From Mactromeris polynyma (taxonomy: Eukaryota > Mollusca > Bivalvia > Venerida > Mactridae): a DNA stretch of 64,000 nucleotides. Position 1 is the stretch's first letter. Every line of letters starts with the position of its first letter. The notes below the pieces were generated by a model, which saw only the letters and a program-made list of their open reading frames with translations, was not told the origin of the DNA and did no database searches. Position numbers and translations under genes: made by a program. Location: assembly GCA_032209605.1 (NCBI GenBank), contig JASFXZ010000015.1:3348001-3412000 (forward strand). The letters run 5' to 3'. Positions 10,911 to 22,972 of the stretch are shown here, one piece after another.

Positions 10911-12025
10911 ATGTTCTCCTGGTCTTTCTTACACAGGTCACTCAGACACTTCATGGGCATACATAGAGACTGGACCATGACCTACCTCAACCAGTTGATC
11001 TCCTGGTCTCTCTTACACGGGTTACTGAGACACTACATGGACATACATAGACTAGAACATGACCTCCTCAACCAGTTGTCCTCATGGATCACTTACACAG
11101 GTAACTCAGACACTACATGGGCAGACAGACAGACTGGACAATGACCTCCTAAACCAGTTGTCCTCCCGAATCACTTACACAGGTCACTCAGACTCTAAAT
11201 GGGCATACATAGAGACTGGACCATGACCTACCTCAACTAGTTGTCCTCCCGAATCACTTACACTGGTCACTCAGACTCTAAATGGGCATACATAGAGACT
11301 GGACCATGACCTACCTCAACCAGTTGTCCCCCTGAATCACTTATACAGGTCACTCAGACACTACATAGGCTGACTTAGAGAGTGGACCATGACCTACCTC
11401 AACCAATTGTCCTCCCTAATCACTTACACAGGTCACTCAGACACTATATGGGCATACATACATGTCCTCCTGGATATTTACACAGGTCACTAAGACCGGT
11501 ATGGCCATGCCTATATGGACAGACATACTGGTCTATGACCTCAACCAGTTGTCGTCCCAGTCTCTCTTACACAGGTCACTCAGACACTACATGGACAGTC
11601 AATAGAGACTGGACCATGACCTACCTCAACCAGTTGTCCTCCTAGTCTCTCTTACACAGGCCATTAAGACACTACATTGTAAGACATAGAGTCTTGTCCA
11701 TGACCTACCTCAACCAGTTGTCCTCACAGTCTCTCTTACACAAGTCATTCGGACACTAAATGGACATACATAGAGACTGGACCATGACCTACCTCAAGCA
11801 GTTGTCCTCCCGGAACTCTTACACAGGTCACTCAGACTATACGGACAGTCCGACAGACAAACTGGACCATGGCCTACCTCAACCAGTTGTCCTCCCAGTC
11901 TCTCTTACACAGGTCACTCAGACTGTATGGACAGTCCAAAAGACATACAGACTGGACAATGACCTCCATAACCTAGTTGTTATCCTGTACTTTCTTACAG
12001 CGGTCACTCTGTAGACAGTCAGACC
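10911..12025. repeat. 83-bp minisatellite, about 13 units
   Basis: Units contain CTTACACAGGTCACTCAGAC, GACTGGACCATGACCTACCT and CAACCAGTTGTCCTCC in order. Divergence among units is moderate, with insertions and deletions. It begins exactly where homology to duplication copy 2 stops. Short plus-strand frames through it are repeat translations, not genes. Confidence 0.9.
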
Positions 12026-12352
12026 TGACCATTACCTCCGCCAACTACGCGGCAATACGATGTACGACATCCAATACATTATGGCGACTGCTTGAGCTTT
12101 TTCAATTACCTGGTTTGGTTATATGTTAAATTGTGACCTTCACAAATCTTTTCGAAGACTTTGTCTCATGATCAAAGATGAATTTCTGGTACTTTGAAAC
12201 GGTATCATCGCCGGAGAAATTTAATGTGTCCACCACTTTGATTTTATAAAGGCGGTAAAATGACGTACACCAAAATGGCAGCAAAACTCCGCCTACTGTC
12301 CCGCCCCCTACAAATACTAGTTGTCCTTTAGAATTAATCGTTTATTACGCTA
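12026..12352. other. Unassigned noncoding sequence
   Basis: No coding or repeat signal recognised. Confidence 0.4.
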
Positions 12353-12482
12353 CCTCTACCGGTCCTCCTTAGTGAGATTGGTTATATCTAACCAACTTTG
12401 GCAATCTTTAAAAAAAAATTGCGGATGTAAGCCCACAGGTTTACTTTTTGCACACTTGTAAGATCACACACACACACGGGCA
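12353..12482. repeat. Dispersed 130-bp repeat, copy 1
   Basis: Matches 22842-22972 closely. It contains a small palindrome (TTGGTTA, 4-base loop, TAACCAA) nested in GATTG/CAATC and ends in a CA run followed by CGGGCA. Family unknown; the size suits a SINE or MITE fragment. Confidence 0.75.
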
Positions 12483-13245
12483 CTGAATATTGGTGCCTTA
12501 TAACCTGTATATCTATTCCAGATCCCAATGATAGACTGTTACCAAGTCTAGAATTCAAATTAGACACTTGTTGTATACATAAATATTTTATAACATTAGC
12601 ATTTCAGTTCATGTATCATTTGTAAGATTTAGATCTTCAAGGCTGATTACAAGCCTTTGTGAGTATAAAACAGTAGTAGTGATAATTTGGTTACTGTTGA
12701 TAGTCAGTTCAAAGCCAGATACTATCACTGTCGAAAGCCATTTCCAGGCTTGAGAAAAAAAGCCATTCCCAGGCTCAGGTATAAAAGTATACCATTCCAT
12801 TGAGAAAGCCATTGTCAGGCTATAGTAGTACATGTATAGTGTAACTGTGTCCAGGTTACCGTAGCAATTGCCGATACCAGGCATAGGTATGTTTATGCCG
12901 TGTTCATACATATTGTTATAAATCAAGCAGTGCTACCATCCATGTGAAGTGAGACAGTCATTACCATACTGTAGTAATTACATTAAGTTATATTTTCAGC
13001 ATTTCCAAACTGTTTCCAAGTTGAAATTGTCCACTGTATGTCACATTGTGACACTGTTTAACCAGATAAAGTCATAAGTTGATTGACATTAATACCAGTG
13101 AATTAAAATTAAGTCACCAGGAATTTTTTTAAATTGTCATTTACTCTTTGTCACAATTTCCTGAACTAGTATTTAGTATACTACTGTAAATATATATATT
13201 GTGTCCAGTTAAATAGAATTCTAGTTTACAGTGCAAACCAAAGAA
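12483..13245. other. Region upstream of gypsy gag; no LTR recognised
   Basis: A 5' LTR and primer-binding site would be expected here. No long match to sequence 3' of pol and no clear tRNA-complementary site were seen. Short irregular AAAGCCATT...CAGGCT repeats lie at about 12740-12820. Confidence 0.4.
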
Positions 13246-13671
13246 ATGGAACTTTCCATGGGTCCTGCTGACATACCATGTACTCAGTCATTGTCGGACA
13301 CTGACCAGTGTCCCAATAACCAACCAATGATCCAAATTCAGAGTCCAAGTATACCAAATTCAGTCAACCAGACCATTGATACAACCCATGGAGCAAGTAC
13401 ATTGGGGACAGAGGCATTGTCAAATTCTAGGTCCATGGGCTGCGGTGATATGTCTGGAGATAACTTAGTTACAATTGGGACGCATGACCAGTTGATACGT
13501 GGAACACCTTCCGGTGAAGTGACCTGGCGCAGGTGTCCAGGGAGTGATAATAGAGTTTCAGATGACCAGGGATGTATCAATCCTGGCCGGTACTACACTA
13601 GATCCAGTGGAGAAGTCAGGGCCCCGGGGGTCAGGAAAAATGCCTTGCAAGGTGGAACTGATGAAATATAA
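13246..13671 (+). pseudogene. gag N-terminal fragment
   Basis: Open frame from ATG 13246 to TAA at 13669-13671, polar and rich in S, T, G and Q, with no recognised domain. Placed as gag by its position before the capsid remnant. The frame is lost afterwards. Confidence 0.45.
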
Positions 13672-13990
13672 GGGTTGGGGGGACATCGGAATTATTTGTT
13701 CCGGTTTTAATGATAATAATAGTAGATCAGTTCCTTTATTTACGGATAGATAGGACCTTGACCAACAGTATTATAGACCACAGTCAGGTACCTGGTAGAG
13801 AGCCGGAGGGTTATTTTAATTTTTTCTCTGATGGTCATTCAGAGGCTGGCCCACTGGGTGTTTCAGGGTATAGGAGGATACCGGTATACTGGGCCCTCCA
13901 TGCCCTATGAGCAGTGTAGATCGGATGGAACTGGCATGATTCCAGGGTATTATGGTGATGTTGGAAGGGAATTACCTGCAGACATACAGA

Positions 13991-14200
13991 CCTAAGACGC
14001 AATGAATCCCTTGATGACCTAGCAAATGACATAAAAAAGATGGTTAGACTAGCTTATCCAGACTTAAACATAAAATGCAGAGAGGATATGGCCCTTGCAT
14101 GTTTTGCAGAGGCCCTGAACGATGATCAGTTACGCAGAGATTTAATTGTGGGAGGCCCTAGCACTATGTCTTAGACCCTCAGGTAAGCCACTGAGGCAGA
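13991..14200 (+). pseudogene. gag capsid C-terminal remnant
   Basis: A frame containing ESLDDLANDIKKMVRLAYPD and then FAEALNDDQLRRDLI resembles the conserved capsid region of metazoan gypsy gag proteins. It is interrupted by stops near 14170. Confidence 0.7.
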
Positions 14201-14389
14201 ACTTAGTTATTCCCGGAGAAGCCACACTTATACAAGAATGGTACAACATGACTCAATTGACCCTTTGTTGCAAAGGCACAGGCTTATCACAGAATTGCAA
14301 AAAATGATGATTTCCCAAACAAGGAGAACCCTAATCACTCCAATTCCACCAACACAGACTTTAATAATAGGACAAAGACACGATGTTCA

Positions 14390-14581
14390 GGTGTATGTTA
14401 CTACTGTAATGCACCAGGCCATATCAAGAGAAACTGTCCACTGCTAAAAGACCCACAATATCACCCATACAACAAGTACCATAACCCACAGTTCAGTCAT
14501 TCATGGCCACAAAATAATGCACAAAACCAAAGTAGAAGTTACCAAGGTAACAGTGCTAGAAACCAGGGAAACTGCCAGTAG
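14390..14581 (+). pseudogene. gag nucleocapsid zinc knuckle
   Basis: CYYCNAPGHIKRNC matches the retroviral CCHC knuckle C-x2-C-x4-H-x4-C. An Asn/Gln/Ser-rich tail follows, ending at TAG 14579-14581. This is a normal gag end; pol follows in another frame. Confidence 0.85.
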
Positions 14582-14613
14582 CTGAGGATGGGGTCCGGCC
14601 TTCAGCTCAGATT

Positions 14614-15588
14614 TTGTTTACTTTTTCCAAAGGACATGTTACTGACAAAGTTGCAAGGGAGACTAATCCGCAAACTTCCAACAAGGAGTTTAACACATAC
14701 TTCTTTCCCTTGACTATTAAGAAATTGCCATTATTTGCACTTTTAGATACTGGAAGTGCAGTTAGTATTTTAAAACTAGACCATTGGACATTAACACCTG
14801 AAATTGAGAGGCCACCACTAAAAGTAACCAATACAGTTTATAAAGCTGCTGATGGAGGAAAGATTCAAAATTATGGCTTGGCTACCTTACAAATATATGT
14901 AAATGGGTTAAAATTTGACCATAAATTTTTGATAGCAGAAATTGATGTTCCATGTATTTTAGGTTGGGACTTGATGCATTTACATAGTATAACCTTGTCC
15001 ATGGGAACTGGTGAAGTACACTGTCAAGGACAGATATTTAAATGTTTAAAAGAGCATCAATTACCAACTGTTTATACAATTCAAGCAACAGAAACCTTTG
15101 AATTGCCCCCTGCTAGTGAAGTAATGGTAACTGGAACCTTTGAGATGGGAAGCCCTCATTTTCAGACAGGTTTGACAGATAATTGTGAAGAAATATTACT
15201 TTCCAAAGGCATTATGGTGGCCAAAACGCTAATTAATACAGACCAAGGAGCTGTTCCAGTCAGACTTATCAATTTAAATGAGAAACCCATAACCATATAT
15301 ATGAATATTGCTACATGTACACTTGTGAATCCAGTTGAACAGACTCACAGAGTAAACCGTGTGACAGTAGACCAAACAGTAATGGAAGAAGGAAGAGGTG
15401 GTCTCTCTCCTGAAAAACAAGGCCGTGTAGAAAGATTACTGTTTGAATATCAGCACATTTTCAGCAAGTTAACGTCAGACCTTGGGAATACAGATATAAT
15501 TAAACATAAAAAAACACTGGCACCTCTAATAAATCAGCATCACCGGAGACTTCCTAAAAAAACAAGAAGAAGTAAACAAAGAAGTTGA
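14614..15588 (+). pseudogene. pol N-terminus: aspartic protease and start of reverse transcriptase
   Basis: About 324 open codons. The retropepsin active site LLDTGSAVS is at residues 43-51 and the second protease motif ILGWD at residues 115-119. The frame then reaches the linker into reverse transcriptase (RRLPKK). A run of seven A at about 15553-15559 shifts the frame, and the natural continuation is one frame over. No ATG near the start, as is usual for pol made by frameshifting or as a fusion. Confidence 0.85.
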
Positions 15589-16230
15589 TAGATGGCTTGA
15601 TGCTGGTCTAATAGAAGAGAGTCATGGACCTTGGGTCACACCTATAGTACCTGTGCGCAAGCCTGATAACTCCATCAGATTGGCCATATACTACAGAACA
15701 TTAAATGCTGTCACCCTAATGGGCGGTTATCCCTTACCTAGAATCCAGGATTGTCTTGATTGTCTTAAGGGAGCAAGATATTATAGTTCCAATGAACTAT
15801 AATATGCTCCTCTGGCTTTCACCAAGTTCACATGGACCCTGATGACATTGACAAAACTAGTTTTGTATGCCAAAAAGGCCAGTATCGCTTTAAAGTTCTA
15901 AGTTTCGGACTTACCATTGCTGTAGCTACCTTCCAAAATATATCATGTTGGGAGTTCAATACTTGAGTCTTGATATATGTTGATGATATATTAACATTTA
16001 CAACAGATTGTGAAGCCCATCTATCCCAGTTTTTATGAGGCTGGTAAAAGCAAAACTGAAAATAATGCCAAAGAAAGTCCATTTATTTGAAGTTAGATTA
16101 CATTTTCTAGGCCACATCGTGGACAAAGATGGTATCATGCCAAATGAAAAGATCAAAGTTGTCCAAAAGACTGGCCAAAACCTAAAAATATCAAACAACT
16201 AGCTTCCTTCTTGGGACTTGTTTCATACTA
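15560..16230 (+). pseudogene. Reverse transcriptase remnant, several frames
   Basis: Conserved blocks in order: WLDAGLIEESHGPWVTP, YYRTLNAVTLMGGYPLPR, then after a stop and frame change at about 15800 FHQVHMDPDDIDKTSFV, and the catalytic YVDDIL at 15976-15993. In-frame TGA at 15964-15966; further frame breaks in the thumb region. The catalytic YxDD is intact but the enzyme cannot be made. Confidence 0.85.
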
Positions 16231-16376
16231 CACATGTTCGGTAAGGGAATTTGCAAAAATAGTGCACCCTTTACATCAGCTAACACATAAAGATGCCAAG
16301 TTTGTTTGGACAGAAAACTGTCAAGAAGCCTTCAATAAATTAAAACAGGCGTTAACCCCAACACTCATGACTTATA

Positions 16377-16812
16377 CATACTAGATACAGTTTGTAGCTC
16401 ATACTGTCTAGGCAGTGTATTGCAACAAAAGCAAGGTGATACGATACGTGTCATAGCTTATTATAGTCGAACATTAAACCATCCTGAAAGACAGTACTGC
16501 GTAACACGCAAATACTTATTAGCCAGTGTGGAGTCAGTAAAACATTTTCACAATTACTTGTATGGGGTTCATTTTTTAATAGGGACAGATCATTCAACTC
16601 TTTCATGGGCTTTGAAATTTCAAACACCTATGGGACAAATGAATAGATGGATAAATACTCTCAGTTCATATGACTTTGAGGTAGAACACAGGAGTGGTGT
16701 TCGCCATGGAAACACATACGCATTATCCTGCAGACCATGTCGAACATGCAAATATTTTGAAAAACTAGAAACCATTGACAGAGATATAGAGCCAGATGCA
16801 GAGCTGTGCATT
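16377..16812 (+). pseudogene. RNase H remnant
   Basis: Blocks VIAYYSRTLNHPERQY, LLASVESVKHFHNYLYG and GTDHSTLSWAL match the gypsy RNase H domain. The usual first-aspartate block reads DTVCSS, and the usual TRKELLA glutamate is replaced by tyrosine (TRKYLLA), so two catalytic residues appear lost. The frame passes into the integrase deletion near 16800. Confidence 0.8.
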
Positions 16813-17561
16813 GGTTCTCGTGTTGGTAGATATGAAGGTAGACACTATAGCTACCGTATTAGTAAATGAATTCATTTGCAGATATGGTCTGATGACCAAC
16901 ATAGTTACTGACCAGGGACGCCAATTTGAATCTAATTTATTTCATGAGTTATGTAAAAGGCTAGACATAGTCAAATTAAGGTATACAGCCTTTCACCCAG
17001 AGACATGTGTTCGCATAGAAAGAATGAATCACCATTGAATACATGTTATGTAAATACATATCAGATAACCAGAAAGACTGGGATGAGTGGATACCGGTAT
17101 TACTTTTATCGTACAGATCATCGGTTCATGCCAGTGCCGGCAAAACACCTTACCAGATGATGTTCGGACACAGTTCAAGGTTACCAATTGACATATTGTA
17201 TGGTCATGGACCTGAAGGGAAGTTAGAATTTTCGAGTGATGAATGTGTAAATAACTTACTGAGTTACCTCCGAAAATGTCATGAACAAGCACGTACATGT
17301 AATGCTATGCCTGACTGCGGCAAAACAGCAGAAACATGAATATGATACCCGATTAAATTTAATCATCTACAAAGAAAGTGACCTTGTATGGGCCAAGTTT
17401 TTGCCAGAAAGAAAGGACTAAGTCCAAAATTGAGTTTAAGATTGGTTGGATCCTTTAGAGTCATAAACATAATTTCCACTCTTGTTTTACAGATAAAGAA
17501 TGTTAAGACTGGAAAAGTCTTAAATGTACACCATAACAGGTTGAAGCCTTATACTGTTTAA
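16813..17561 (+). pseudogene. Integrase remnant (core and GPY/F domain)
   Basis: VTDQGRQFESN carries the second catalytic aspartate and RIERMNHH the glutamate; SSVHASAGKTPYQMMFGH follows as in gypsy integrases. A later frame has KGLSPKLSLRLVGSFRV and VHHNRLKPYTV, the GPY/F-type C-terminus. The HHCC domain and first aspartate are missing, removed by a deletion joining RNase H directly to mid-core. At least two frameshifts. Confidence 0.85.
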
Positions 17562-18330
17562 AGTGTGACATTTGCCATGAGATGGTCACATGGTAACAAC
17601 GACAGTGATTTTTATCATATGATTAATGGCCTTATCCTTAATTAGAAATGTAACTGTACTCCAAGAGTAGTGTTTTATGTCACGTTACAAGTGACATCAT
17701 GTTTACTGAAAAACAGCTCATACATGTATTTAAATTGTCAGATTACATGTATGTTGTTGTTAATTGTTGTTAGTATTTCAGTAGCACTGAACCATAGCAT
17801 AACTTGTCTCGTTACAAGAGACAATGATAACCATGTAGATGCCACTTGCCTTTTTGTTTGAAGCATGTGCAGACTAGCCATAGTTTGACTGTTACTTCCT
17901 ATCGTAATAGGCCAAACCCAAGATTTCATCATATTAGCCAAATTTAAGTACCGCTACAAATTCTAGTACCGAGATGCGTATTTCACAGGCCGACAGAAAA
18001 ATTTACAGCATGTAATTCCGTTTTATCTTTCCGTGTTGCGGTTCCTTATCAGCGTTGTGATTCCGTATTGCGCAACAGTGCCCAAAACTGTCCATTATAT
18101 ACTTTGTATAGATACTATTCAAATGGAACCAGTGACTGATATTGTACAAGAAGTAAAATCCTTGTTGTTTTCAAGATAGCAACATTATATAAAGAAGTAT
18201 GTAAATAAAACTGACCAGCAGCACTGTAGATGTATACACAGTTTTCCTTGTAAAGAATGATATAAAGAAGAAAAATCATTATCACAGGCTTATAAATGAA
18301 TAAGAAAATATATTAAAATTCTTTTTTTTT
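17562..18330. other. Noncoding stretch after pol
   Basis: No LTR match recognised. A small CGTTACAAG motif recurs (about 17683, 17809) in inverted context (GTCACGTTACAAGTGAC; GTCTCGTTACAAGAGAC). Confidence 0.4.
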
Positions 18331-18351
18331 AGATGTTTTCTGTCTCATCTT

Positions 18352-19402
18352 TTTCAGAATGACATAGAGGACATAGAGGAATAATGCAAGCCATGTGGGT
18401 TAGCGTACAACAATGAACTTCAGTTGATGTGTCATAGAGATGACAGGCATGGACCGCAGGTTGTATGTTCAATGTGCAATAAGCTGTACGTCTTGCCAAA
18501 GAAGAGAACGGACGTCCAACGACGACATCTGGTGGCGAAGCACCATGTTCCAAAAGACATTCATGTAAATGAAATTAAGGAACTGTTTCCTTCATATTTT
18601 CAAGAGTGTGATACTCCTGCTTTTTACGTACCTGTTCGTTCTTCAGTCTTCATTCCAGCATTCAGTCCTACCCCATCGCCAGCCAGACCAACTCTTCGTG
18701 ATTCATCACCTGACATACCTGCCATCCCCATTCATCCTCAAGTTTTATCATCTATACCAACACCTCCAAGACTCGAATCACCAACGCTACCAACACAGAT
18801 TTCCTTCGATACCCCCATACTAGACAACACTACTGTACCCGAACATTTAGAGGCCTTTCTTACGGACCACACAACACCAACAAAGAAATCAGCACCAGAT
18901 ACACCAGAGCGACCTACAACACCCGTACTACAGTTGTTCACACAAATTTTCAACTGTACCAGACCTGAGTTTAGATTGGACTTTTCCAAATCCCCAGTTA
19001 TCAAGGCCCTTCCGATATGAATCTCCACTTAAGATCAACCTTTCGCCTGCAGACTTGCCTTCATCACCAGAACCTAAACATCAGTCGTCAGAAATTCCAT
19101 TAGATTCAGAACATCCAGATATGCAATTATACACAGCAGAAGTTTATCCCACACCAAGACCAGACCTCAGCACCTAAATCACCGGAATAGACCAAAGTAG
19201 ATGCCCAGAATTTCCGCCACGAAAATTAACCTTACCTTCCAGAAAATGTTTAGACCCACGATTGATGTTTAAAGACGCTCCATCAGAATTCTTGTCGGTA
19301 TCAATGGCAAGACTAGCAGCCTATTATCGTAGGGACATTCTTAAAAAATCTACCCGCCAAATTTTGTATCAAATCTATTCAACATGTACTTGTCTGTACT
19401 GA
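18352..19402 (+). pseudogene. Broken two-zinc-finger, proline/serine-rich ORF
   Basis: After a good acceptor (TCTTTTTCAG) the frame has an acidic start, a TAA at 18382-18384, then two C2H2-like fingers: C-x2-C-x12-H-x4-H from 18385 and C-x2-C-x17-H-x4-H. Next comes about 120 residues rich in Pro, Ser and Thr, ending at TGA 19018-19020. The frame shifts near 18990-19020 and similar Pro/Ser-rich coding continues, ending in a basic segment (ARLAAYYRRDILKKSTRQIL) and a TGA at 19400-19402. It may be an extra ORF of the retrotransposon or a separate gene relic. Function unknown. Confidence 0.5.
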
Positions 19403-21460
19403 ATTTCATTACTTTGTGTAAGTTTATTGTTTGTATTGTACATACAAGTAATAATGCGCATTGTAATAATGTGTTTTTTTTGTGTGTGTCACAGAATTGT
19501 AATTAAAGAGTTAAAATTTTAACTAAGTGAGGTGAATAGTCACTTCTTATTCTCATTATTAAAATATATAGTATTTCATGAAACTGTTAAATGTTATGAA
19601 ATTGTATGAAAATTGTTCATTTATTAAATATATAGCATCTTGTTTTTAAATGTTATGTTCAGAGTAAATGAGGCATGCCTGTCTGAGTTATATATGTGTA
19701 TTCACCTAAAATTCATAAGAAATATTTTAGGAATGTTTATATGAAGATATGAATCTGAATTGCTGTTCTAGTATGTTGTTATTACAAGAACCGGTGTTAA
19801 ACAACTTTGTTTTCATGTTTGTGTTGTAAAATTTTAGCTGTTAACCTTTTACTCAATGATCACTCGTTTTAACGCACTAATGGAATCTCCATGATCACTC
19901 GATTTCACGCTCTAATCGTATCTCCATGATCACGCGTTTTCACTCACTTGTTTTCAAACTGCTATAAATCAAATGATTTTTAAGTACAATCACTTTTAAT
20001 TATTCAATTTTAAACATCGATATTTTATCTATTGAAAGCATGTGTGAAATTATGGTGTTTATATTTAAACTTTATCCAAAAATAGCGCATAAACAATCAC
20101 AGGTAATGATTTTCACCACGCGCGACCTTTCTACAAATTTACAGACATCTGGCAATGTACCAATTTGCTTCACTGGTAAACAAAATCTTTTAGTAGGTCA
20201 AATGTTACATTCTGCCACAGTCATGCTCAGAATTTAACAGATCTATCAAAGAAAATAGTTCAAGTACTTTGGTAGATCAGAGGATCTTTCAAATATTTCA
20301 TCTTCTTTCACTTTCGCCGCCGCTATTCATGATGAAAACTTTCAATATCACATTCCGTTCAGTGTGACACGAGTGCGGTATTGTTTTAAAAATCAAAGGG
20401 ATTAAATTATGAAAACTGGTTAATCAACAAATTGTGTAGATCACCCGGGGTTTTATTGCTTTCTTTGTTTTGACAGCTGTCTGGGGAGATATTTTGGGTC
20501 CGAGTTATATAATTATACAAGCAGTTGTTATTGTTGTAAAAACAGATGACTTGCAATTTTATTAGTGCAGGTTGGGCACAAATGTGTTGATATACTTTAA
20601 AGAAGATAATATTCCTGATTTATGGCATATAAACTAATAGAATTAATAGAGATGTTAGTTTTAGCCTTTTTTTCTGAAAAAGCGTCTAAAAACGGACGCG
20701 AATCCGGTTTTGAGTTGATTCGTAAATTTACTCTGAAGAACACCAGTAGTTTTCACACGTTTTTTTGGTCATATTATAACATCTGGTGAATAACTAGACA
20801 CAAAAGTCTTTGTTTAAAGCAATATGCATCTAATTATGATGTTTGAATACAATATAAGGATCAACCATTTAAGTGTTGGGCGTTCAGTTTTACTTACATA
20901 TGTGAATTATGTGAACATCTACAGTGTGTTTGGACGTGTTTTTGGCATAAATAAATTCTTTTTAAATTGAATAATTAGAAATATTGACTGAACTTGTGAC
21001 TAGTATAAAATGTTTTCGTATATAAATAATTGTAATGGCCAATTAATATGTTCAATTCGGATTATAATCCCAATTTCACCATCACCTTTTTTTAGAAATG
21101 TGCCAAATGTATGTATATCTTAAATTATTATTTTTGTATCTTCATTGATTTTTAGCCCACAATAATATAATTTACATCATTATACAGAAAATTCAGGTAT
21201 AAATGATTAAACCAATATTTTACACTGTTATTTCAAGTTGAAGTATATAGGTGTCAATCACCAATTATTTTCCAATAACCTGTATGGAGATAGTGTAGGC
21301 TATGTGACCAGACTCTCATCAGGATAAGTAGGTAAATGGGTTAGGGGTCTATGGAGTAAAGGACTTAGGTTAATAGGTAAATAGTTATTTATTTATTTAT
21401 TTCAATTAGCTATGCATAAAACTGAATTTCGAGGACAAACTTTTTGTCAGGAGGGAGGAT
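19403..21460. other. AT-rich noncoding DNA
   Basis: No gene seen. It contains a 35-bp repeat (19856-19950) and, at its right end, a purine-rich AGGAGGGAGGA (about 21450-21460) followed by TACTGTGAGG. That could be a polypurine tract with an LTR start, but no partner LTR was found. Confidence 0.4.
19856..19950. repeat. 35-bp tandem repeat, 2.7 units
   Basis: Units starting ATGATCACTCG at 19856, 19891 and 19926. Confidence 0.8.
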
Positions 21461-21604
21461 ACTGTGAGGCATGGTCTCTTTCCAATTAATATATCCTTAA
21501 ATCAATTATATATATCAATACTAATTACAACTGTACAGCAATATTGAAGTCCAATGTTAATTAGGTTAACCATATGTACATTTCATTATCGGTCCGTTGA
21601 AACA

Positions 21605-21930
21605 CACCAAACGACTACAAATTCACCCCAAACCAGCACGAAATCTTACAGGTTAAGTATTTTTCATGACTTATTATTAAATTAAAAGGGTACAACACCA
21701 AACGACTATATTGAATGTAACGAATATGAGAACAAATATCGAATATGGCTGAACGCGCTCACTCATTTAAGGTCGTTTGGGGATGTTTTCGTCTTTTCTT
21801 TAGATTATAATTTGAGAAGGCATATTCGCCCGAAGCCTATAGTGTATCCATTAATTGAATAACTTTCATAATAAAAAGACTTAAACTATAATATTTCGTA
21901 GTAGTTGGGGTGATTTGTAGTCGTTTGGTG
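21605..21930. mobile_element. MITE with 26-bp terminal inverted repeats (326 bp)
   Basis: The left end 21605-21631 and right end 21905-21930 are inverted copies differing by one base (both begin CACCAAACGACTACAAAT). The core ACCAAACGACTA recurs inside near 21691. No coding capacity and no obvious target duplication. Confidence 0.7.
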
Positions 21931-22339
21931 GGGTTTGGGGTGTTATTGTATCCATGTATGTTCGTAAAAGTTTTAAAGCTATCTCCGCTATATTTTACAA
22001 TGTCATGCAAAAAGACGCCAGTAATAACTCAATATTTATATAAATTAGCTATTTACCGTAACAATTACATGCTAGGTCACTTCTGTTTTGTAATATTTCA
22101 GATAATTATCGTACTGTCAACTGCATTTTCACATTTATCCGCCATGTTTGTTGTCACTTCCGGTTAGTACCGGTAAATCTCTATTCGAAGTCAGATCAAA
22201 AACTTTTAATGTTCATCGTAGCATACTTGTCTGTAATTACTCGAGTCACTTATTATTAATATTTATTTATGTTGGTAGTAGTTTAAGACATATATTATTG
22301 CTATTAATTGTTTTTTTAGACGTAAATCTCTAAACTCTC

Positions 22340-22418
22340 ATTTGCATACCGTGTACCAATTTGCATACCATAATATTTGCATACCGTGTACTAATTTGCA
22401 TACCATAATGATTTGCAT
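22340..22418. repeat. Five perfect octamer motifs ATTTGCAT in 79 bp
   Basis: ATTTGCAT at 22340, 22359, 22375, 22394 and 22411, each followed by ACC. Built from a short tandem repeat with a period near 35 bp (two motifs per unit). ATTTGCAT/ATGCAAAT is the classic POU/Oct binding octamer. Regulatory meaning is not shown. Confidence 0.6.
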
Positions 22419-22841
22419 ACCAGCGTTCATAGTACCAACTGTTCACTTTGCCTCTGTCTCCCGAGTAGTTTAGCCGTGTCTATCTTACGCTCTTATATTT
22501 CTTAAGTAATCTGCATCTTGAATTATTTCTAATTCAACTTTTATCTTATTATTATCAGGTATACATTATAACTATACATTTAATAAGTTCACTATTGAGA
22601 ACGGTTATTTGTTTACGTTTCGGGCACACTGCGAACTTAAATATAATTCGGCATTTTCGTGTTTTTGATCTGGCTTCTATCAAGACAATAAGTTTGTTTC
22701 GATATTTAATGTATAATTACTTAGACCTACATGTATTTCATATTTCCTTGTTAATGCTACACAATAAATTACATCAAGCCGAAAGGATTTTAGTTGTTCT
22801 GATTTATAGTTTGAAATTTTGTTGGCCGCTTACATGCCTAG

Positions 22842-22972
22842 CCTCTCCCGGTCCCCCTTAGTGAGATTGGTTATATTTAACCAACTTTGGCAATCTTTAG
22901 AAATAGATTGCGGATGTAAGCCCGCAGGTTTACTTTTTGCACACTTGTGAGATTCACACACACACACGGGCA
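22842..22972. repeat. Dispersed 130-bp repeat, copy 2
   Basis: Same orientation as 12353-12482 and closely similar, including the palindrome and the CA-run end. Confidence 0.75.

Larger units (their letters stand above)
13246..17561 (+). mobile_element. Decayed Ty3/gypsy-type retrotransposon (gag-PR-RT-RH-IN)
   Basis: Order of recognisable parts: gag N-terminal frame, capsid remnant, CCHC zinc knuckle (14396-14437), protease with DTGS, reverse transcriptase with YVDD (15976-15987), RNase H, integrase core with the second D and the E, and a GPY/F-like C-terminal domain ending at TAA 17559-17561. The RNase H-before-integrase order and the motifs place it in Ty3/gypsy. It is dead: several frameshifts, in-frame stops, replaced RNase H residues and an internal deletion that removes the integrase zinc-binding domain and first catalytic D. 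No LTRs were recognised. Confidence 0.9.

Noticed and set aside
10911..12014. Several plus-strand frames of 77-87 codons
   Set aside because: They run through the 83-bp minisatellite and repeat the same residues.
13338..13580. Minus-strand 80-codon frame in the gag region
   Set aside because: Opposite-strand shadow of the gag fragment.
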